Source: an uncultured Bacteroidales bacterium
Lineage (GTDB): Bacteria; Bacteroidota; Bacteroidia; Bacteroidales; Paludibacteraceae
Reading direction: 5' to 3'
NCBI GenBank assembly: GCA_937891975.1
Contig: CALAUA010000013.1
Location: forward strand, 124,001 to 188,000
DNA length: 64,000 nt
Part shown: positions 8,573-17,010 of the stretch, one piece after another
Position numbering within the stretch: position 1 is the stretch's first letter
Layout: every line of letters starts with the position of its first letter
Made by a program: the position numbers and the translations under genes
Notes under the pieces: model-generated
What the model was told of the DNA's origin: nothing
Database searches by the model: none
What the model saw: only the letters and a program-made list of their open reading frames with translations

Positions 8573-9765
8573 ATTGTATGTAAGTCTTTATTTTCTACTT
8601 TGATTTTGTTGAAGGCCTTAATAGCTTTGGCTACCGCTTTGTCGGTATTCTTGTCTGTTGCGAGGATAACGCCATAACGGCGGTGTCCGTGTACTTCGGG
8701 TTTGCCAAAGAAACGCACTTGCACACCTGGCATTGCCAATGCTTCTTCCACTCCGTTGAACACCACTTCGGTTGCATCACCTTCTACCACAATGGCTTTC
8801 GATGCACTTGCGCCGAAGAAACGCACCTCTGGGATTGGCAATCCGAGTACGGCACGCGCGTGCAGTGCAAACTCCGACAAGTCTTGCGAAATCATGGTCA
8901 CCATACCTGTATCGTGTGGGCGAGGACTTACCTCCGAGAAGATAACATGGTCGCCCTCCACGAACATCTCCACGCCGAAGATGCCATATCCGCCCAAGGC
9001 ATCGGTCACTTTCTTCGCGATATCTTCAGCTTGCGCAATAGCTGTTTCGCTCATAGCTTGTGGTTGCCATGACTCGCGGTAGTCGCCATCTACTTGGTGG
9101 TGTCCGATTGGCTTGAGGAAGGTTGTACCACCTGCATGACGCACGGTCAGTAAGGTGATTTCATAATCGAAATGCACAAAGCCCTCTACTATCACGCGGC
9201 CTGCACCTGCACGACCACCCATCTGCGATTCTGTCCATGCTGGCTCTACATCTGCTTCGGTTTTTACGGTCGATTGACCATGACCCGATGACGACATGAT
9301 GGGTTTCACCACGCATGGGATACCTATCTCCTTGATGGCTTGCAGGTACTCTTCGTGCGTGTCTGCAAACTTATATCTGGCAGTAGGCAAACCCAACTCT
9401 TCGGCTGCCATGCGACGGATGGCCTCACGGTTCATAGTTAAAAAAGCCGCGTTAGCCGTAGGGATAACGCGGTAACCTTCTTTTTCTAATTCGACGAGAG
9501 TAGGGGTAGCAATAGCTTCTACTTCAGGAATAATCAACGATGGTTGCTCTTGCTCAATCACTTGGCGGAGTTTTGCGCCGTCCAACATGTTGAACACATG
9601 ACAGCGATGTGCCACTTGCATGGCTGGAGCGTTGGCGTATTTGTCGCATGCAATCACTTCCACGCCATAGCGCTGGAGTTCTAAGGCAACTTCTTTGCCC
9701 AATTCGCCACTGCCGAGCAGGAGTGCCTTAGTGGCTACAGAGGTAAGGGGAGTTCCGATTGTCAT
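8569..9765 (-). CDS. purT: Formate-dependent GAR transformylase
   Basis: PurT formylates GAR using formate and ATP, an alternative to folate-dependent PurN. I place the start at the ATG at 9765 (MTIGTPLTS...), giving 398 residues, close to the E. coli length and N-terminus; upstream ATGs would run into the promoter. It is an ATP-grasp enzyme with the Rossmann start LLGSGELGKEVALE, the CVVKPIMSSSGHGQS ATP loop at about residues 150-165, and the metal-binding VEMFVEGD and SEVSPRPHDTG region at about 265-295. It is the promoter-proximal gene of the nucleotide run and overlaps purB by 4 bp. Confidence 0.96.
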   Translation of the reverse strand: MTIGTPLTSVATKALLLGSGELGKEVALELQRYGVEVIACDKYANAPAMQVAHRCHVFNMLDGAKLRQVIEQEQPSLIIPEVEAIATPTLVELEKEGYRVIPTANAAFLTMNREAIRRMAAEELGLPTARYKFADTHEEYLQAIKEIGIPCVVKPIMSSSGHGQSTVKTEADVEPAWTESQMGGRAGAGRVIVEGFVHFDYEITLLTVRHAGGTTFLKPIGHHQVDGDYRESWQPQAMSETAIAQAEDIAKKVTDALGGYGIFGVEMFVEGDHVIFSEVSPRPHDTGMVTMISQDLSEFALHARAVLGLPIPEVRFFGASASKAIVVEGDATEVVFNGVEEALAMPGVQVRFFGKPEVHGHRRYGVILATDKNTDKAVAKAIKAFNKIKVENKDLHTI

Positions 9766-9800
9766 AATTATTGAGTATAATGTTGTGACCAATTCGGGGT

Positions 9801-9832
9801 GCAAAGGTAGTTATTTTTTTGCATATATGCAA
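9801..9832 (-). promoter_or_regulatory. Bacteroidota promoter of the purT operon
   Basis: On the minus strand the -7 box TACCTTTG lies at 9809-9802 and TTG of an extended TTGCATATAT -33 element at 9832-9830, spaced about 20 bp. The predicted leader to the purT ATG is about 30 nt. Confidence 0.7.
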
Positions 9833-9923
9833 GAATCGTGTGAAAAAAAAATAATTTTATTTATTTTGATAAATATAGGTTGCAAAGTCTATGAAAAATT
9901 GCATACGAACGATTTTTTTTTGT

Positions 9924-10006
9924 TTAGATGACAGCGGCAGAGCCGCTACAGGACGTTTCGCTAAGCGGGGGAGGTGATACCATCTAGCCTCCCCCTTCGA
10001 GGGGAG
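9924..10006. repeat. Composite hairpin element
   Basis: A GTTTAGA-like unit is followed by the hairpin AGCGG/CCGCT, the core GGACGTTTCGC also seen at other sites, and a CCTCCCCC/GGGGAGG hairpin. A related CCCCCTC..GGGG hairpin is found in frame inside the antiporter gene near 42163. Confidence 0.65.
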
Positions 10007-10069
10007 GGAAACGGGAGAAAGGAGCAATGTAGTAGCGTAATCGTTCGGTGAAGGTACCTGAATATTACG

Positions 10070-10124
10070 TTTATCCTACGTATATCCTACGTGTATCTTA
10101 CGTATATCCTACGTAAGTTATACG
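10070..10124. repeat. 11-bp tandem repeat tract (TATATCCTACG type)
   Basis: Five consecutive 11-bp units, four ending TCCTACG or TCTTACG and one diverged, are in perfect 11-bp register. They lie upstream of the plus-strand hydrolase gene. Confidence 0.8.
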
Positions 10125-10173
10125 TAATAGGTAAGTAATTGATATCCCCCAGGAAGGGTTTGGCACGGGATTT

Positions 10174-10201
10174 GATAGTTAATAGTTGACAATTGACAGT
10201 T
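10174..10201. repeat. Four tandem heptamers (GACAATT type)
   Basis: Units gatagtt, aatagtt, gacaatt, gacagtt follow each other at 7-bp spacing. Similar ACAATTG units end the next gene at 11333-11360. Confidence 0.7.
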
Positions 10202-10271
10202 GAGCGAGAACCCTACATAACCTCCCTTTCGAGGAGAGGGATAACAGATATTAAACCAAAAACGTAAAACT

Positions 10272-11354
10272 ATGAAAGGAAAAATCTTAGTCATCGCTCT
10301 GATGACATGGGCAATGGCGTTGCCCGAAGCAAAAGCGTGTACAGGTATCACACTGCACACACAAAGTAATCAACCCATCACAGCACGTAGCATCGAATGG
10401 GCTGCTACACCACTAAATGCGATGTTTGTGGTAGTACCACGAGGACAGAAACAAACATCGTTTCTGCCTGACGGCACAACACAAGGCAAAGAGTTTGTAG
10501 CCAACTACGGCTACGTAGGCATAGCCGTGGAAGATGATGCATTCGTGATGGAAGGCGTGAACGAAGCAGGATTAGGTGCTGGGCTATTCTATTTCCCAGA
10601 ATATGGCAAATACCTGCCATACAAAGAGGAAGACAAGTCATTGTGCGTGAGCGATATGCAGTTTGTGGCATGGGTGTTGAGCTCGTGTGCTACCATCGAC
10701 GAACTGGTGGCACTGATGCCGACTATTCGTGTGATTGGCACCGACCCTCGTGCCTCTACCGTACACTGGCGAGTGACAGAGCCATCGGGTAGGCAAGTGG
10801 TGATAGAAATAGTGGATGAAGAAGTGAAAATACATGAGAATCCACTAGGCGTGCTGACCAATTCACCCGAGTTGACGTGGCATATCACTAATCTGAATAA
10901 CTATGTGAACATGATGGCTGGCACCGTAAAAGAGCGTGAGATGGGTTCGCTGAAACTGAAAGCCATTAGCGGAGGCACAGGATTGCAAGGCATACCCGGC
11001 GATATGACGTCCACAAGCCGATTTGTACGTGCAGCCATACTACAGAGTACGGCACCCACATTGGCAACCGCAGAAGAGACTGTGGCACAAGCATTTCATT
11101 TGATGAATAATTTTGATATTCCTATTGGAATACAATTTAGCAATCCTGAAGAAGTGCCCAACATGCCAAGTGCGACGCAGATAACGATAGTGTCAGACTT
11201 GCAAAATCAATGTTTGTACTATCGCACGATGTACAATAGTAATATACGCTGCATCGACCTAAAGAAGATTGATTTTAAGCGAACGGACTTTCAAGTGAGA
11301 GGGCTGGAGAAGAGTCGAATGCAACCGATAGAACAATTGACAATTGACAATTAA
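10272..11354 (+). CDS. Choloylglycine hydrolase / penicillin V acylase family enzyme, exported
   Basis: This is a linear amide C-N hydrolase of the Ntn superfamily; family members cleave conjugated bile acids, penicillin V or acyl-homoserine lactones. The 360-residue precursor has a signal peptide ending AKA at about residue 22, so cleavage would expose Cys23 (CTGITLHT) as N-terminal nucleophile. The following TARSIEW and the later LTNSPELTWHITNLNNYV segment match the family's active-site Arg and Asn regions. Substrate cannot be told from sequence. The last six residues (QLTIDN) and the stop codon are encoded by a 7-bp repeat, so the C-terminus looks recently altered. It is monocistronic, followed by a strong terminator shared with ppdK. 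Confidence 0.85.
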   Translation: MKGKILVIALMTWAMALPEAKACTGITLHTQSNQPITARSIEWAATPLNAMFVVVPRGQKQTSFLPDGTTQGKEFVANYGYVGIAVEDDAFVMEGVNEAGLGAGLFYFPEYGKYLPYKEEDKSLCVSDMQFVAWVLSSCATIDELVALMPTIRVIGTDPRASTVHWRVTEPSGRQVVIEIVDEEVKIHENPLGVLTNSPELTWHITNLNNYVNMMAGTVKEREMGSLKLKAISGGTGLQGIPGDMTSTSRFVRAAILQSTAPTLATAEETVAQAFHLMNNFDIPIGIQFSNPEEVPNMPSATQITIVSDLQNQCLYYRTMYNSNIRCIDLKKIDFKRTDFQVRGLEKSRMQPIEQLTIDN

Positions 11355-11415
11355 CAATTGAGGACGCTGCGCTATGGGATAATGGACGGCGCAGAGTGCC
11401 TATAGGGTATTGGAA
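11333..11415. repeat. Composite heptamer-hairpin element that supplies a stop codon
   Basis: Four ACAATTG-type 7-mers (11333-11360) overlap the end of the hydrolase gene and contain its TAA stop. They continue into two GGACG hairpin cores (GGACGCTGCGC and GGACGGCGC...GCC) flanked by TATGGGA/TATAGGG/TATTGGA 7-mers. Confidence 0.75.
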
Positions 11416-11453
11416 TTAAAAAAAAGAGTTGCCGAAGGGGCAACTCTTTTTTT
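11416..11453. terminator. Bidirectional terminator
   Basis: Inverted repeat GAGTTGCC/GGCAACTC with a short loop, with an A-tract on the left and a T-tract on the right, serves the convergent hydrolase (plus) and ppdK (minus) genes. Confidence 0.9.
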
Positions 11454-11469
11454 ATTATTGAGAGTGGTC

Positions 11470-14199
11470 TTACTCTGCGTCTTCTACAGCAGCTTGAGCA
11501 GCAGCCAAGCGTGCGATTGGAACGCGGAATGGAGAGCAAGATGCATAGTTCATACCTACGCGAGCGCAGAACTTAACAGAACTTGGCTCACCACCATGCT
11601 CACCGCAGATACCAGTGCGCAATCCTGGACGAACAGCACGACCTTTCTCTACTGCCATCTTAATCAATTGACCAACACCGTTTTGATCCAAAACTTGGAA
11701 TGGGTCAACCTTCAAAATCTTTTGCTCAAGATATACTGGCAAGAAGCTAGCAATATCGTCACGGCTATAACCGAAGGTCATCTGTGTCAAGTCGTTGGTA
11801 CCGAAGGAGAAGTATTGTGCCTCAGTAGCGATACGGTCTGCAGTAAGAGCAGCACGTGGAATCTCAATCATCGTACCGATCTCGAACTCTACCTCTGTGC
11901 CGTACTCAGCAAATACTTGCTTAGCTACTTTCTCGATAATCTCCTTTTGTTGGTGGAACTCGTAGAGGATACCAATCAATGGAACCATAATCTCTGGCAT
12001 AGGGTTCTTACCCTCTTGCTTGAGTTCGCAAGCAGCACTCAAGATAGCGCGAGTTTGCATAGCGGTAATCTCAGGGAAGGTGATACCGAGACGGCAACCA
12101 CGGTGACCAAGCATTGGGTTGTTCTCTGCGAGAGAGTCAACACGTTGCTTAATCTCTTGTACGCTTACGCCCATCTCCTTAGCCATAACCTCTTGACCAG
12201 CAGCATCGTGTGGTACGAACTCGTGCAATGGTGGGTCAAGCAGACGGATATTCACTGGATAACCATCCATTGCCTCAAGGATACCCTTGAAGTCAGCTTT
12301 TTGGTAAGGAAGAAGTTTTGCCAATGCTTTCTCACGACCCTCAGCAGTCTTAGAAAGAATCATCTCGCGCATAGCCACAATCTTCTTATCCTCGAAGAAC
12401 ATGTGCTCGGTACGGGTCAAACCGATACCCTTAGCGCCGAAGTCACGAGCCACTTGTGCATCGTGTGGAGTATCTGCGTTGGTACGTACTTGGAGGTGAG
12501 TATATTTGTCGCAGAGGTCCATGAGCTCTTTGAAGTCGCCGCTCAATTCAGCAGCCTTGGTTGGGATTTGACCTGCATATACTTGACCTGTAGAACCGTT
12601 GATAGAGATATAATCGCCCTCTTTATAGGTAACGCCTTCAACGGTTAAAGTTTTAGCCTTGTAGTCCACTACGATAGCACCTGCACCAGAAACGCAGCAC
12701 TTACCCATACCACGAGCTACCACAGCAGCGTGAGAGGTCATACCACCACGAGCGGTCAAGATACCCTCAGCAGCAGACATACCTGCGAGGTCCTCTGGGC
12801 TGGTTTCGATACGAACCATAACGACTTTCTTGCCATCTTTGTGCCACTCTTGAGCATCGTCAGCGTGGAAGACGATTTGACCACATGCAGCACCTGGACT
12901 AGCAGGCAAACCTTGGGTAATTACCTTAGCGGTCTTCAACGCAGCCTTGTCGAATACAGGGTGGAGTAGTTCGTCGAGCTTTTGTGGCTCGCAACGCATG
13001 ATAGCGGTCTTCTCGTCGATAAGACCCTCGTGAACGAGGTCCATAGCAATCTTAACCATCGCAGTACCAGTACGTTTACCGTTACGTGTTTGGAGGAACC
13101 AGAGTTTGCCCTCTTGTACGGTGAACTCCATATCTTGCATATCGCGGTAGTGGTTCTCAAGCTTGGTTTGGATAGCATCAAGCTCAGCGTAGATAGCTGG
13201 CATAGCCTCTTCCATAGAAGGATATTTGCTAGCGCGCTCTTCCTCGCTGATACCTTGGAGTGCTGCCCAACGGCGGCTACCCTCGATGGTGATTTGTTGT
13301 GGGGTACGGATACCTGCAACTACGTCTTCACCTTGAGCATTTACGAGGTACTCACCATTGAAGAGGTTTTCACCAGTAGCAGCGTCACGGCTGAAGCATA
13401 CACCTGTAGCTGATGTTTCGCCCATGTTACCAAATACCATGGCTTGTACGGTAACGGCTGTTCCCCATTCGTCTGGAATTCCTTCCATCTTACGATAGAG
13501 GATAGCGCGCTCGTTCATCCAACTGCGGAATACAGCGCAAATAGCGCCCCAGAGTTGCTCAACTGGGTTGGTAGGGAAGTCGTGACCTGTTTGCTCTTTG
13601 ATAGCTGTTTTGAAGCGAGCCACGAGGAGCTTGAGCTCGTCAACGGTCAGGTCTTTGTCAAGCTTGATACCGCGAATCTCTTTTACCTCGTCGATGATAG
13701 CCTCAAATGGGTCGATATCCTCTTTGTTAACTGGCTTCATGCCAAGCACCACGTCACCGTACATCTGTACGAAACGGCGGTAGCTATCGTAAACGAAGTG
13801 AGGGTTGTTGGTCTTTGCAGCCAAACCTGCAGCCACCTCATCGTTCAAACCAAGGTTGAGGATAGTATCCATCATACCTGGCATAGATGCACGAGCACCC
13901 GAACGAACACTCACCAAAAGTGGGTTGCTAGGATCACCGAAGTTATTGTTCATCAAGCTCTCAATGTGAGCAACTGCTGCAGTTACTTCTGCATTCAGTA
14001 CTTCTACAATTTTCTCTTGACCTACTTGGTAGTACTCGTTGCAAACATCAGTGGTGATTGTGAATCCTGGAGGCACTGGTACGCCCACAAGGTTCATCTC
14101 AGCAAGGTTTGCGCCTTTACCGCCCAATACTTCGCGCATTTGAGCGTTACCTTCTGCTTTACCATTACCGAAGGTGTAAACACGTTTCTTGTTGTCCAT
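11470..14199 (-). CDS. ppdK: Pyruvate, phosphate dikinase
   Basis: PPDK interconverts pyruvate + ATP + Pi and PEP + AMP + PPi, a gluconeogenic or PPi-using glycolytic step common in anaerobic Bacteroidota. The 909-residue protein has the N-terminal ATP-grasp domain (VLGGKGANLAEM, then RSGARASMPGMMDTILNLG), the central phosphohistidine swivel domain with GGMTSHAAVVARGMGKCCVSG at about residue 455, and the C-terminal PEP/pyruvate TIM barrel (GLTRTEHMFF, GHRGCRLGIT, GTNDLTQMTFGYSRDD). Length and all signature motifs are normal. It is transcribed alone from a promoter at 14284-14314. Confidence 0.98.
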   Translation of the reverse strand: MDNKKRVYTFGNGKAEGNAQMREVLGGKGANLAEMNLVGVPVPPGFTITTDVCNEYYQVGQEKIVEVLNAEVTAAVAHIESLMNNNFGDPSNPLLVSVRSGARASMPGMMDTILNLGLNDEVAAGLAAKTNNPHFVYDSYRRFVQMYGDVVLGMKPVNKEDIDPFEAIIDEVKEIRGIKLDKDLTVDELKLLVARFKTAIKEQTGHDFPTNPVEQLWGAICAVFRSWMNERAILYRKMEGIPDEWGTAVTVQAMVFGNMGETSATGVCFSRDAATGENLFNGEYLVNAQGEDVVAGIRTPQQITIEGSRRWAALQGISEEERASKYPSMEEAMPAIYAELDAIQTKLENHYRDMQDMEFTVQEGKLWFLQTRNGKRTGTAMVKIAMDLVHEGLIDEKTAIMRCEPQKLDELLHPVFDKAALKTAKVITQGLPASPGAACGQIVFHADDAQEWHKDGKKVVMVRIETSPEDLAGMSAAEGILTARGGMTSHAAVVARGMGKCCVSGAGAIVVDYKAKTLTVEGVTYKEGDYISINGSTGQVYAGQIPTKAAELSGDFKELMDLCDKYTHLQVRTNADTPHDAQVARDFGAKGIGLTRTEHMFFEDKKIVAMREMILSKTAEGREKALAKLLPYQKADFKGILEAMDGYPVNIRLLDPPLHEFVPHDAAGQEVMAKEMGVSVQEIKQRVDSLAENNPMLGHRGCRLGITFPEITAMQTRAILSAACELKQEGKNPMPEIMVPLIGILYEFHQQKEIIEKVAKQVFAEYGTEVEFEIGTMIEIPRAALTADRIATEAQYFSFGTNDLTQMTFGYSRDDIASFLPVYLEQKILKVDPFQVLDQNGVGQLIKMAVEKGRAVRPGLRTGICGEHGGEPSSVKFCARVGMNYASCSPFRVPIARLAAAQAAVEDAE

Positions 14200-14283
14200 T
14201 GTCTTTTTATACCTTTTATTTTGTTAATAATTTAGTTATTGTCATTTTTAAGTGGTTTTCATATTCTTAATCTAACCAGCCGA

Positions 14284-14314
14284 CAAAGGTACTGCTTTTT
14301 TTTTGAATATGCAA
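14284..14314 (-). promoter_or_regulatory. Promoter of ppdK
   Basis: Minus-strand -7 box TACCTTTG at 14291-14284 with TTGCATATTC at -33, spaced 20 bp. It gives a leader of roughly 80 nt. Confidence 0.65.
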
Positions 14315-14351
14315 GTGAAGTGCTACATTTTTTAACAAAATGTCTGTTTTA

Positions 14352-14383
14352 TTTGTGTATGTCAGATTTTTATTGTACTTTTG
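14352..14383 (+). promoter_or_regulatory. Promoter of the flavoprotein operon
   Basis: TTTG at 14352-14355 and TACTTTTG at 14376-14383 are 20 bp apart, divergent from the ppdK promoter. The ATG follows at 14416. Confidence 0.7.
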
Positions 14384-14415
14384 CAGAGAAATTGATAACT
14401 TGCAGAAAATTGGAT

Positions 14416-15033
14416 ATGCGTGTACTACTGATTAATGGCAGCCCACATCAAAAGGGCAATACAAGTATCGCTTTGGATGAAGTGGCGAAGATATTGGAAG
14501 AATCGGGGGTGGAAACGATAACCGTGCATATTGGTGTGCAGCCAGTACGCGGGTGTATTGGTTGTGGGGCTTGTCGCAAGAACAATACGTGTTGCGCTTT
14601 TTCTGACCCACTGTATGACCACCTTCGCGGTATTCTGGAGCAAGGAATAGATGGTTTGGTCGTAGGCTCGCCAGTCTATTATGCAGGACCCAATGGCTCG
14701 TTGTGTGCACTGATGGACAGGTTGTTTTATTCCTGTGGTAGATCGATGGCATATAAGCCTGCAGCAGCAGTGGCCGTATGTCGTCGCGGTGGGGCTAGTG
14801 CCACGTTTGATAGACTGAATAAGTACTTTACAATCAATAACATGCCAGTTGTACCATCGCAGTATTGGAATAGTGTACATGGTGCAGCTCCAGGCGAAGT
14901 ACTGCAAGATGAAGAAGGCTTGCAGACAATGCGCACATTGGCAAGGAATATGGTGTGGATGATGCGCGATTTGCAAACAAAAAATATCCCACAAGCGGAG
15001 GCAAAGAAGATAAAGACAAGTTTTGTGAGATAA
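14416..15033 (+). CDS. NADPH-dependent FMN reductase / flavodoxin-fold iron-sulfur flavoprotein-like
   Basis: I place the start at 14416, just after a good promoter; the longer upstream frame is not flavodoxin-like. The 205-residue protein starts MRVLLINGSPHQKGNTSIALDE, the FMN-binding loop of the FMN_red family, followed by the cysteine group VRGCIGCGACRKNNTCC at about residues 46-62, as in flavodoxin-family oxidoreductases that may bind a cluster. Later GLVVGSPVYYAGPNGSLCALMDRLFY matches the second FMN loop. It probably transfers electrons in the cytoplasm; the partner is unknown. It heads a plus-strand run with a C_GCAxxG_C_C protein and dihydrolipoyl dehydrogenase. Confidence 0.85.
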   Translation: MRVLLINGSPHQKGNTSIALDEVAKILEESGVETITVHIGVQPVRGCIGCGACRKNNTCCAFSDPLYDHLRGILEQGIDGLVVGSPVYYAGPNGSLCALMDRLFYSCGRSMAYKPAAAVAVCRRGGASATFDRLNKYFTINNMPVVPSQYWNSVHGAAPGEVLQDEEGLQTMRTLARNMVWMMRDLQTKNIPQAEAKKIKTSFVR

Positions 15034-15060
15034 GGTGGTGGTTTTAGTGTTTAGTAAGAA

Positions 15061-15552
15061 ATGAAGAAAGAAGAAATAGAGACACGAGTAGAGAAAGCGA
15101 AGTCGTTGTTTAAGCAAGGTTTTAACTGCAGTCAATCGGTGTTTGCGGCATGTGCAGATTTGTATGGTATAGAGGATGAGGCATTGGCATTGCGTTTGTC
15201 GGCTTCATTTGGCGGTGGAATAGGGCGTATGCGTGGGACATGCGGTGCGGCATGCGGCATGTTTATGTTGGCAGGTTTGGAGAATGGTAGTTCTACACCA
15301 GGTGATGCGGAAGGTAAAAAGCAGAATTATGAGTTGGTACAGGAGTTGGCTGCGAAATTCAAAGAAGTGAATGGCAGTTTGATATGTGCGGAGTTGCTGT
15401 CTGGAATCAGGAGTCAGGAATCAGGAGTTAGGACCGATAAATGGGATAACCCTACGCCAGCTCCTCGCACTGAGGAATATTATAAGAAACGCCCATGTGT
15501 GGAAATGGTGGCAAGTGCGGTGAGGATGTTTTTGGAGGAGTTAAGTGTTTAG
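15061..15552 (+). CDS. C_GCAxxG_C_C family redox protein with repeat insertions
   Basis: The 163-residue protein has the family's cysteine pattern: FNCSQSVFAAC at about residues 20-30, then MRGTCGAACGMFML at about 60-73, and later Cys residues in LICAELLSG and RPCVEM. Such proteins are thought to be redox-active or to bind a metal or cluster; biochemical function is not established. Residues of about 115-125 (IRSQESGVR) are encoded by four tandem GGAATCA-type 7-mers inserted in frame after the ELL motif. The last residues (LSV) and the stop codon come from a second set of 7-mers at 15541-15568. It lies between the flavoprotein and lpdA genes, which suggests a shared redox role. Confidence 0.8.
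   Translation: MKKEEIETRVEKAKSLFKQGFNCSQSVFAACADLYGIEDEALALRLSASFGGGIGRMRGTCGAACGMFMLAGLENGSSTPGDAEGKKQNYELVQELAAKFKEVNGSLICAELLSGIRSQESGVRTDKWDNPTPAPRTEEYYKKRPCVEMVASAVRMFLEELSV
15403..15432. repeat. Four tandem heptamers (GGAATCA type) inside a gene
   Basis: Units ggaatca, ggagtca, ggaatca, ggagtta are read in frame in the C_GCAxxG_C_C gene. Their total length, plus flank, does not disturb the reading frame. Confidence 0.75.
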
Positions 15553-15568
15553 AGTTAAGTGTTTAGAG
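15541..15568. repeat. Four tandem heptamers (TTTAGAG type) supplying a stop codon
   Basis: Alternating ttaagtg and tttagag units span the end of the C_GCAxxG_C_C gene (TAG stop inside GTTTAG) and abut the lpdA start codon at 15571. Confidence 0.8.
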
Positions 15569-15570
15569 AT

Positions 15571-16959
15571 ATGAACTATTTTTTAGCTATTATTGGTGGT
15601 GGTCCTGCAGGATACACTGCCGCAGAAATTGCTTCGAAAGCGGGTAAAGATGTAGTAATTTTTGAGCAAACAGCACTCGGTGGCACTTGCTTGAATGTGG
15701 GATGTATTCCTACTAAAACGTTGCTGTACAGCGCGAAACAATACTACAATGCTATGCACGCGGAGAAGTATGGTGTGAAAGCAGAAAATGTGAATTTTGA
15801 CTATGCGAAGATAGTACAACGCAAGACAAAAGTAGTTCGTAAACTGGTTGCAGGTATCAAACAGAAACTCAATAATGAGCATTGTACCGTAGTTATGGGT
15901 GCTGCTTCGGTGGTGAGTCGTACGGATAATAACGTGGTAATCGCATGCGGTGAGGAACAATACGAGGCAGAGAACTTGTTGATTTGTACTGGATCGAATA
16001 ACTTTGTGCCACCTATCCCTGGCGTGAAAGATAATCCAGCAATTTGGGATTCAACTATGGCATTGGATAGCAAGGAGTTGCCTCAGTCGATGATTATCGT
16101 AGGTGGTGGTGTGATAGGTATGGAATTTGCGACGTTGTATCACGAGTTGGGTGTGCCTGTGACGGTGATTGAGGCGATGCCAACCATTTTGCCTAACCTT
16201 GATCAAGAGGTGGTGACAATACTACTAGATAAATATCGCAAAGCAGGCATTCAAATACTTACCGATACCAAAGTGACAGAAGTACAAGGAAATAAAGTGC
16301 TGACCACGAATGGTGAATATGAAGCAGAGCATATCCTAGTTTCGGTAGGCAGACGTGCTAATTTACAAGGATTGGAAGCGTTGAACGAATTAGAAATGTT
16401 TCGCGGTGGTATTGTGGTAGATGAGATGATGCGTACGAATCTGAAAAATGTGTATGCTGCAGGTGATGTGACTGGTAAGATAATGCTTGCGCACGTGGCA
16501 AGTCGTCAAGCCGAAGTGGCAGTAGGACGTATGCTCAAGCAAATACCTCTGCAGCGTATAGCATATAATGCTATTCCAAGTGTAGTATATACTAATCCAG
16601 AGATTGCATGTGTGGGATTGACTGAGAAAGATTTGGATGAGATTCGTGAAGGGGACTTCGCACCATCGATGTCCACAGATGAGCCATTTGTACCATACGA
16701 AGTGCATAAATTGCCAATGACTTTTTCTGGACGTTTCGTAGCAGAGAATGAGGGGGAGATGGGGCTTTGTAAAGTGATTGTAGATAAGCGCAGCAAAACG
16801 ATTATGGGTGTGCATATGATTGGTAATCCATGTTCAGAGTTTGTGGCAGCAGCTAGTTTTGCCGTCCGTATGGGGTATACTGTAGGTGAATTTAAACAAG
16901 TGGTATTCCCACACCCTACAGTAAGCGAAGTGCTGCGTGAAGTGGTGATAGAGGCGTAG
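15571..16959 (+). CDS. lpdA: Dihydrolipoyl dehydrogenase
   Basis: This FAD- and NAD-dependent disulfide oxidoreductase is the E3 component of 2-oxo acid dehydrogenase or glycine cleavage complexes. It has the FAD site LAIIGGGPAGYTAAEIAS at the N-terminus, the redox disulfide GGTCLNVGCIPTK at about residues 36-48, the NAD-binding IVGGGVIGMEFATLYHELG at about 175-193, and the C-terminal His-Glu pair in FPHPTVSE near the end. I choose ATG 15571 (462 residues) because the GTG upstream lies in a repeat and MNYFLAIIGGG is the normal family start. No E1 or E2 gene is nearby. Confidence 0.92.
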   Translation: MNYFLAIIGGGPAGYTAAEIASKAGKDVVIFEQTALGGTCLNVGCIPTKTLLYSAKQYYNAMHAEKYGVKAENVNFDYAKIVQRKTKVVRKLVAGIKQKLNNEHCTVVMGAASVVSRTDNNVVIACGEEQYEAENLLICTGSNNFVPPIPGVKDNPAIWDSTMALDSKELPQSMIIVGGGVIGMEFATLYHELGVPVTVIEAMPTILPNLDQEVVTILLDKYRKAGIQILTDTKVTEVQGNKVLTTNGEYEAEHILVSVGRRANLQGLEALNELEMFRGGIVVDEMMRTNLKNVYAAGDVTGKIMLAHVASRQAEVAVGRMLKQIPLQRIAYNAIPSVVYTNPEIACVGLTEKDLDEIREGDFAPSMSTDEPFVPYEVHKLPMTFSGRFVAENEGEMGLCKVIVDKRSKTIMGVHMIGNPCSEFVAAASFAVRMGYTVGEFKQVVFPHPTVSEVLREVVIEA

Positions 16960-16960
16960 G

Positions 16961-17010
16961 TAAGCGGTTAAGGGACGTCGCTTTATGACTAAAGGTTAAG
17001 GGGAAAGGTT
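16961..17010. repeat. Composite repeat (GGTTAAG type)
   Basis: GGTTAAG units flank the core GGACGTCGC and run directly into the ATG of the next gene at 17011. The core matches other GGACG elements. Confidence 0.6.

Larger units (their letters stand above)
9833..10271. other. Repeat-filled intergenic region between purT and the hydrolase gene
   Basis: No gene is visible in these 439 bp. From left to right: a composite hairpin element (9924-10006), an 11-bp tandem tract (10070-10124), four 7-mers (10174-10201), and a second CCTCCC...GAGG hairpin (10221-10240). I found no convincing promoter for the downstream plus-strand gene. Confidence 0.6.

Noticed and set aside
10070..10124. CRISPR array
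   Set aside because: The units are 11 bp tandem copies with no spacers, and no cas genes are present.
11410..12648. Long plus-strand ORF of 412 codons opposite ppdK
   Set aside because: It is fully antisense to the well-supported ppdK gene and has no recognisable domain; long antisense ORFs arise from codon bias here.
15559..15570. GTG start for lpdA at 15559
   Set aside because: The GTG lies inside a repeat unit, and the family N-terminus begins at ATG 15571.
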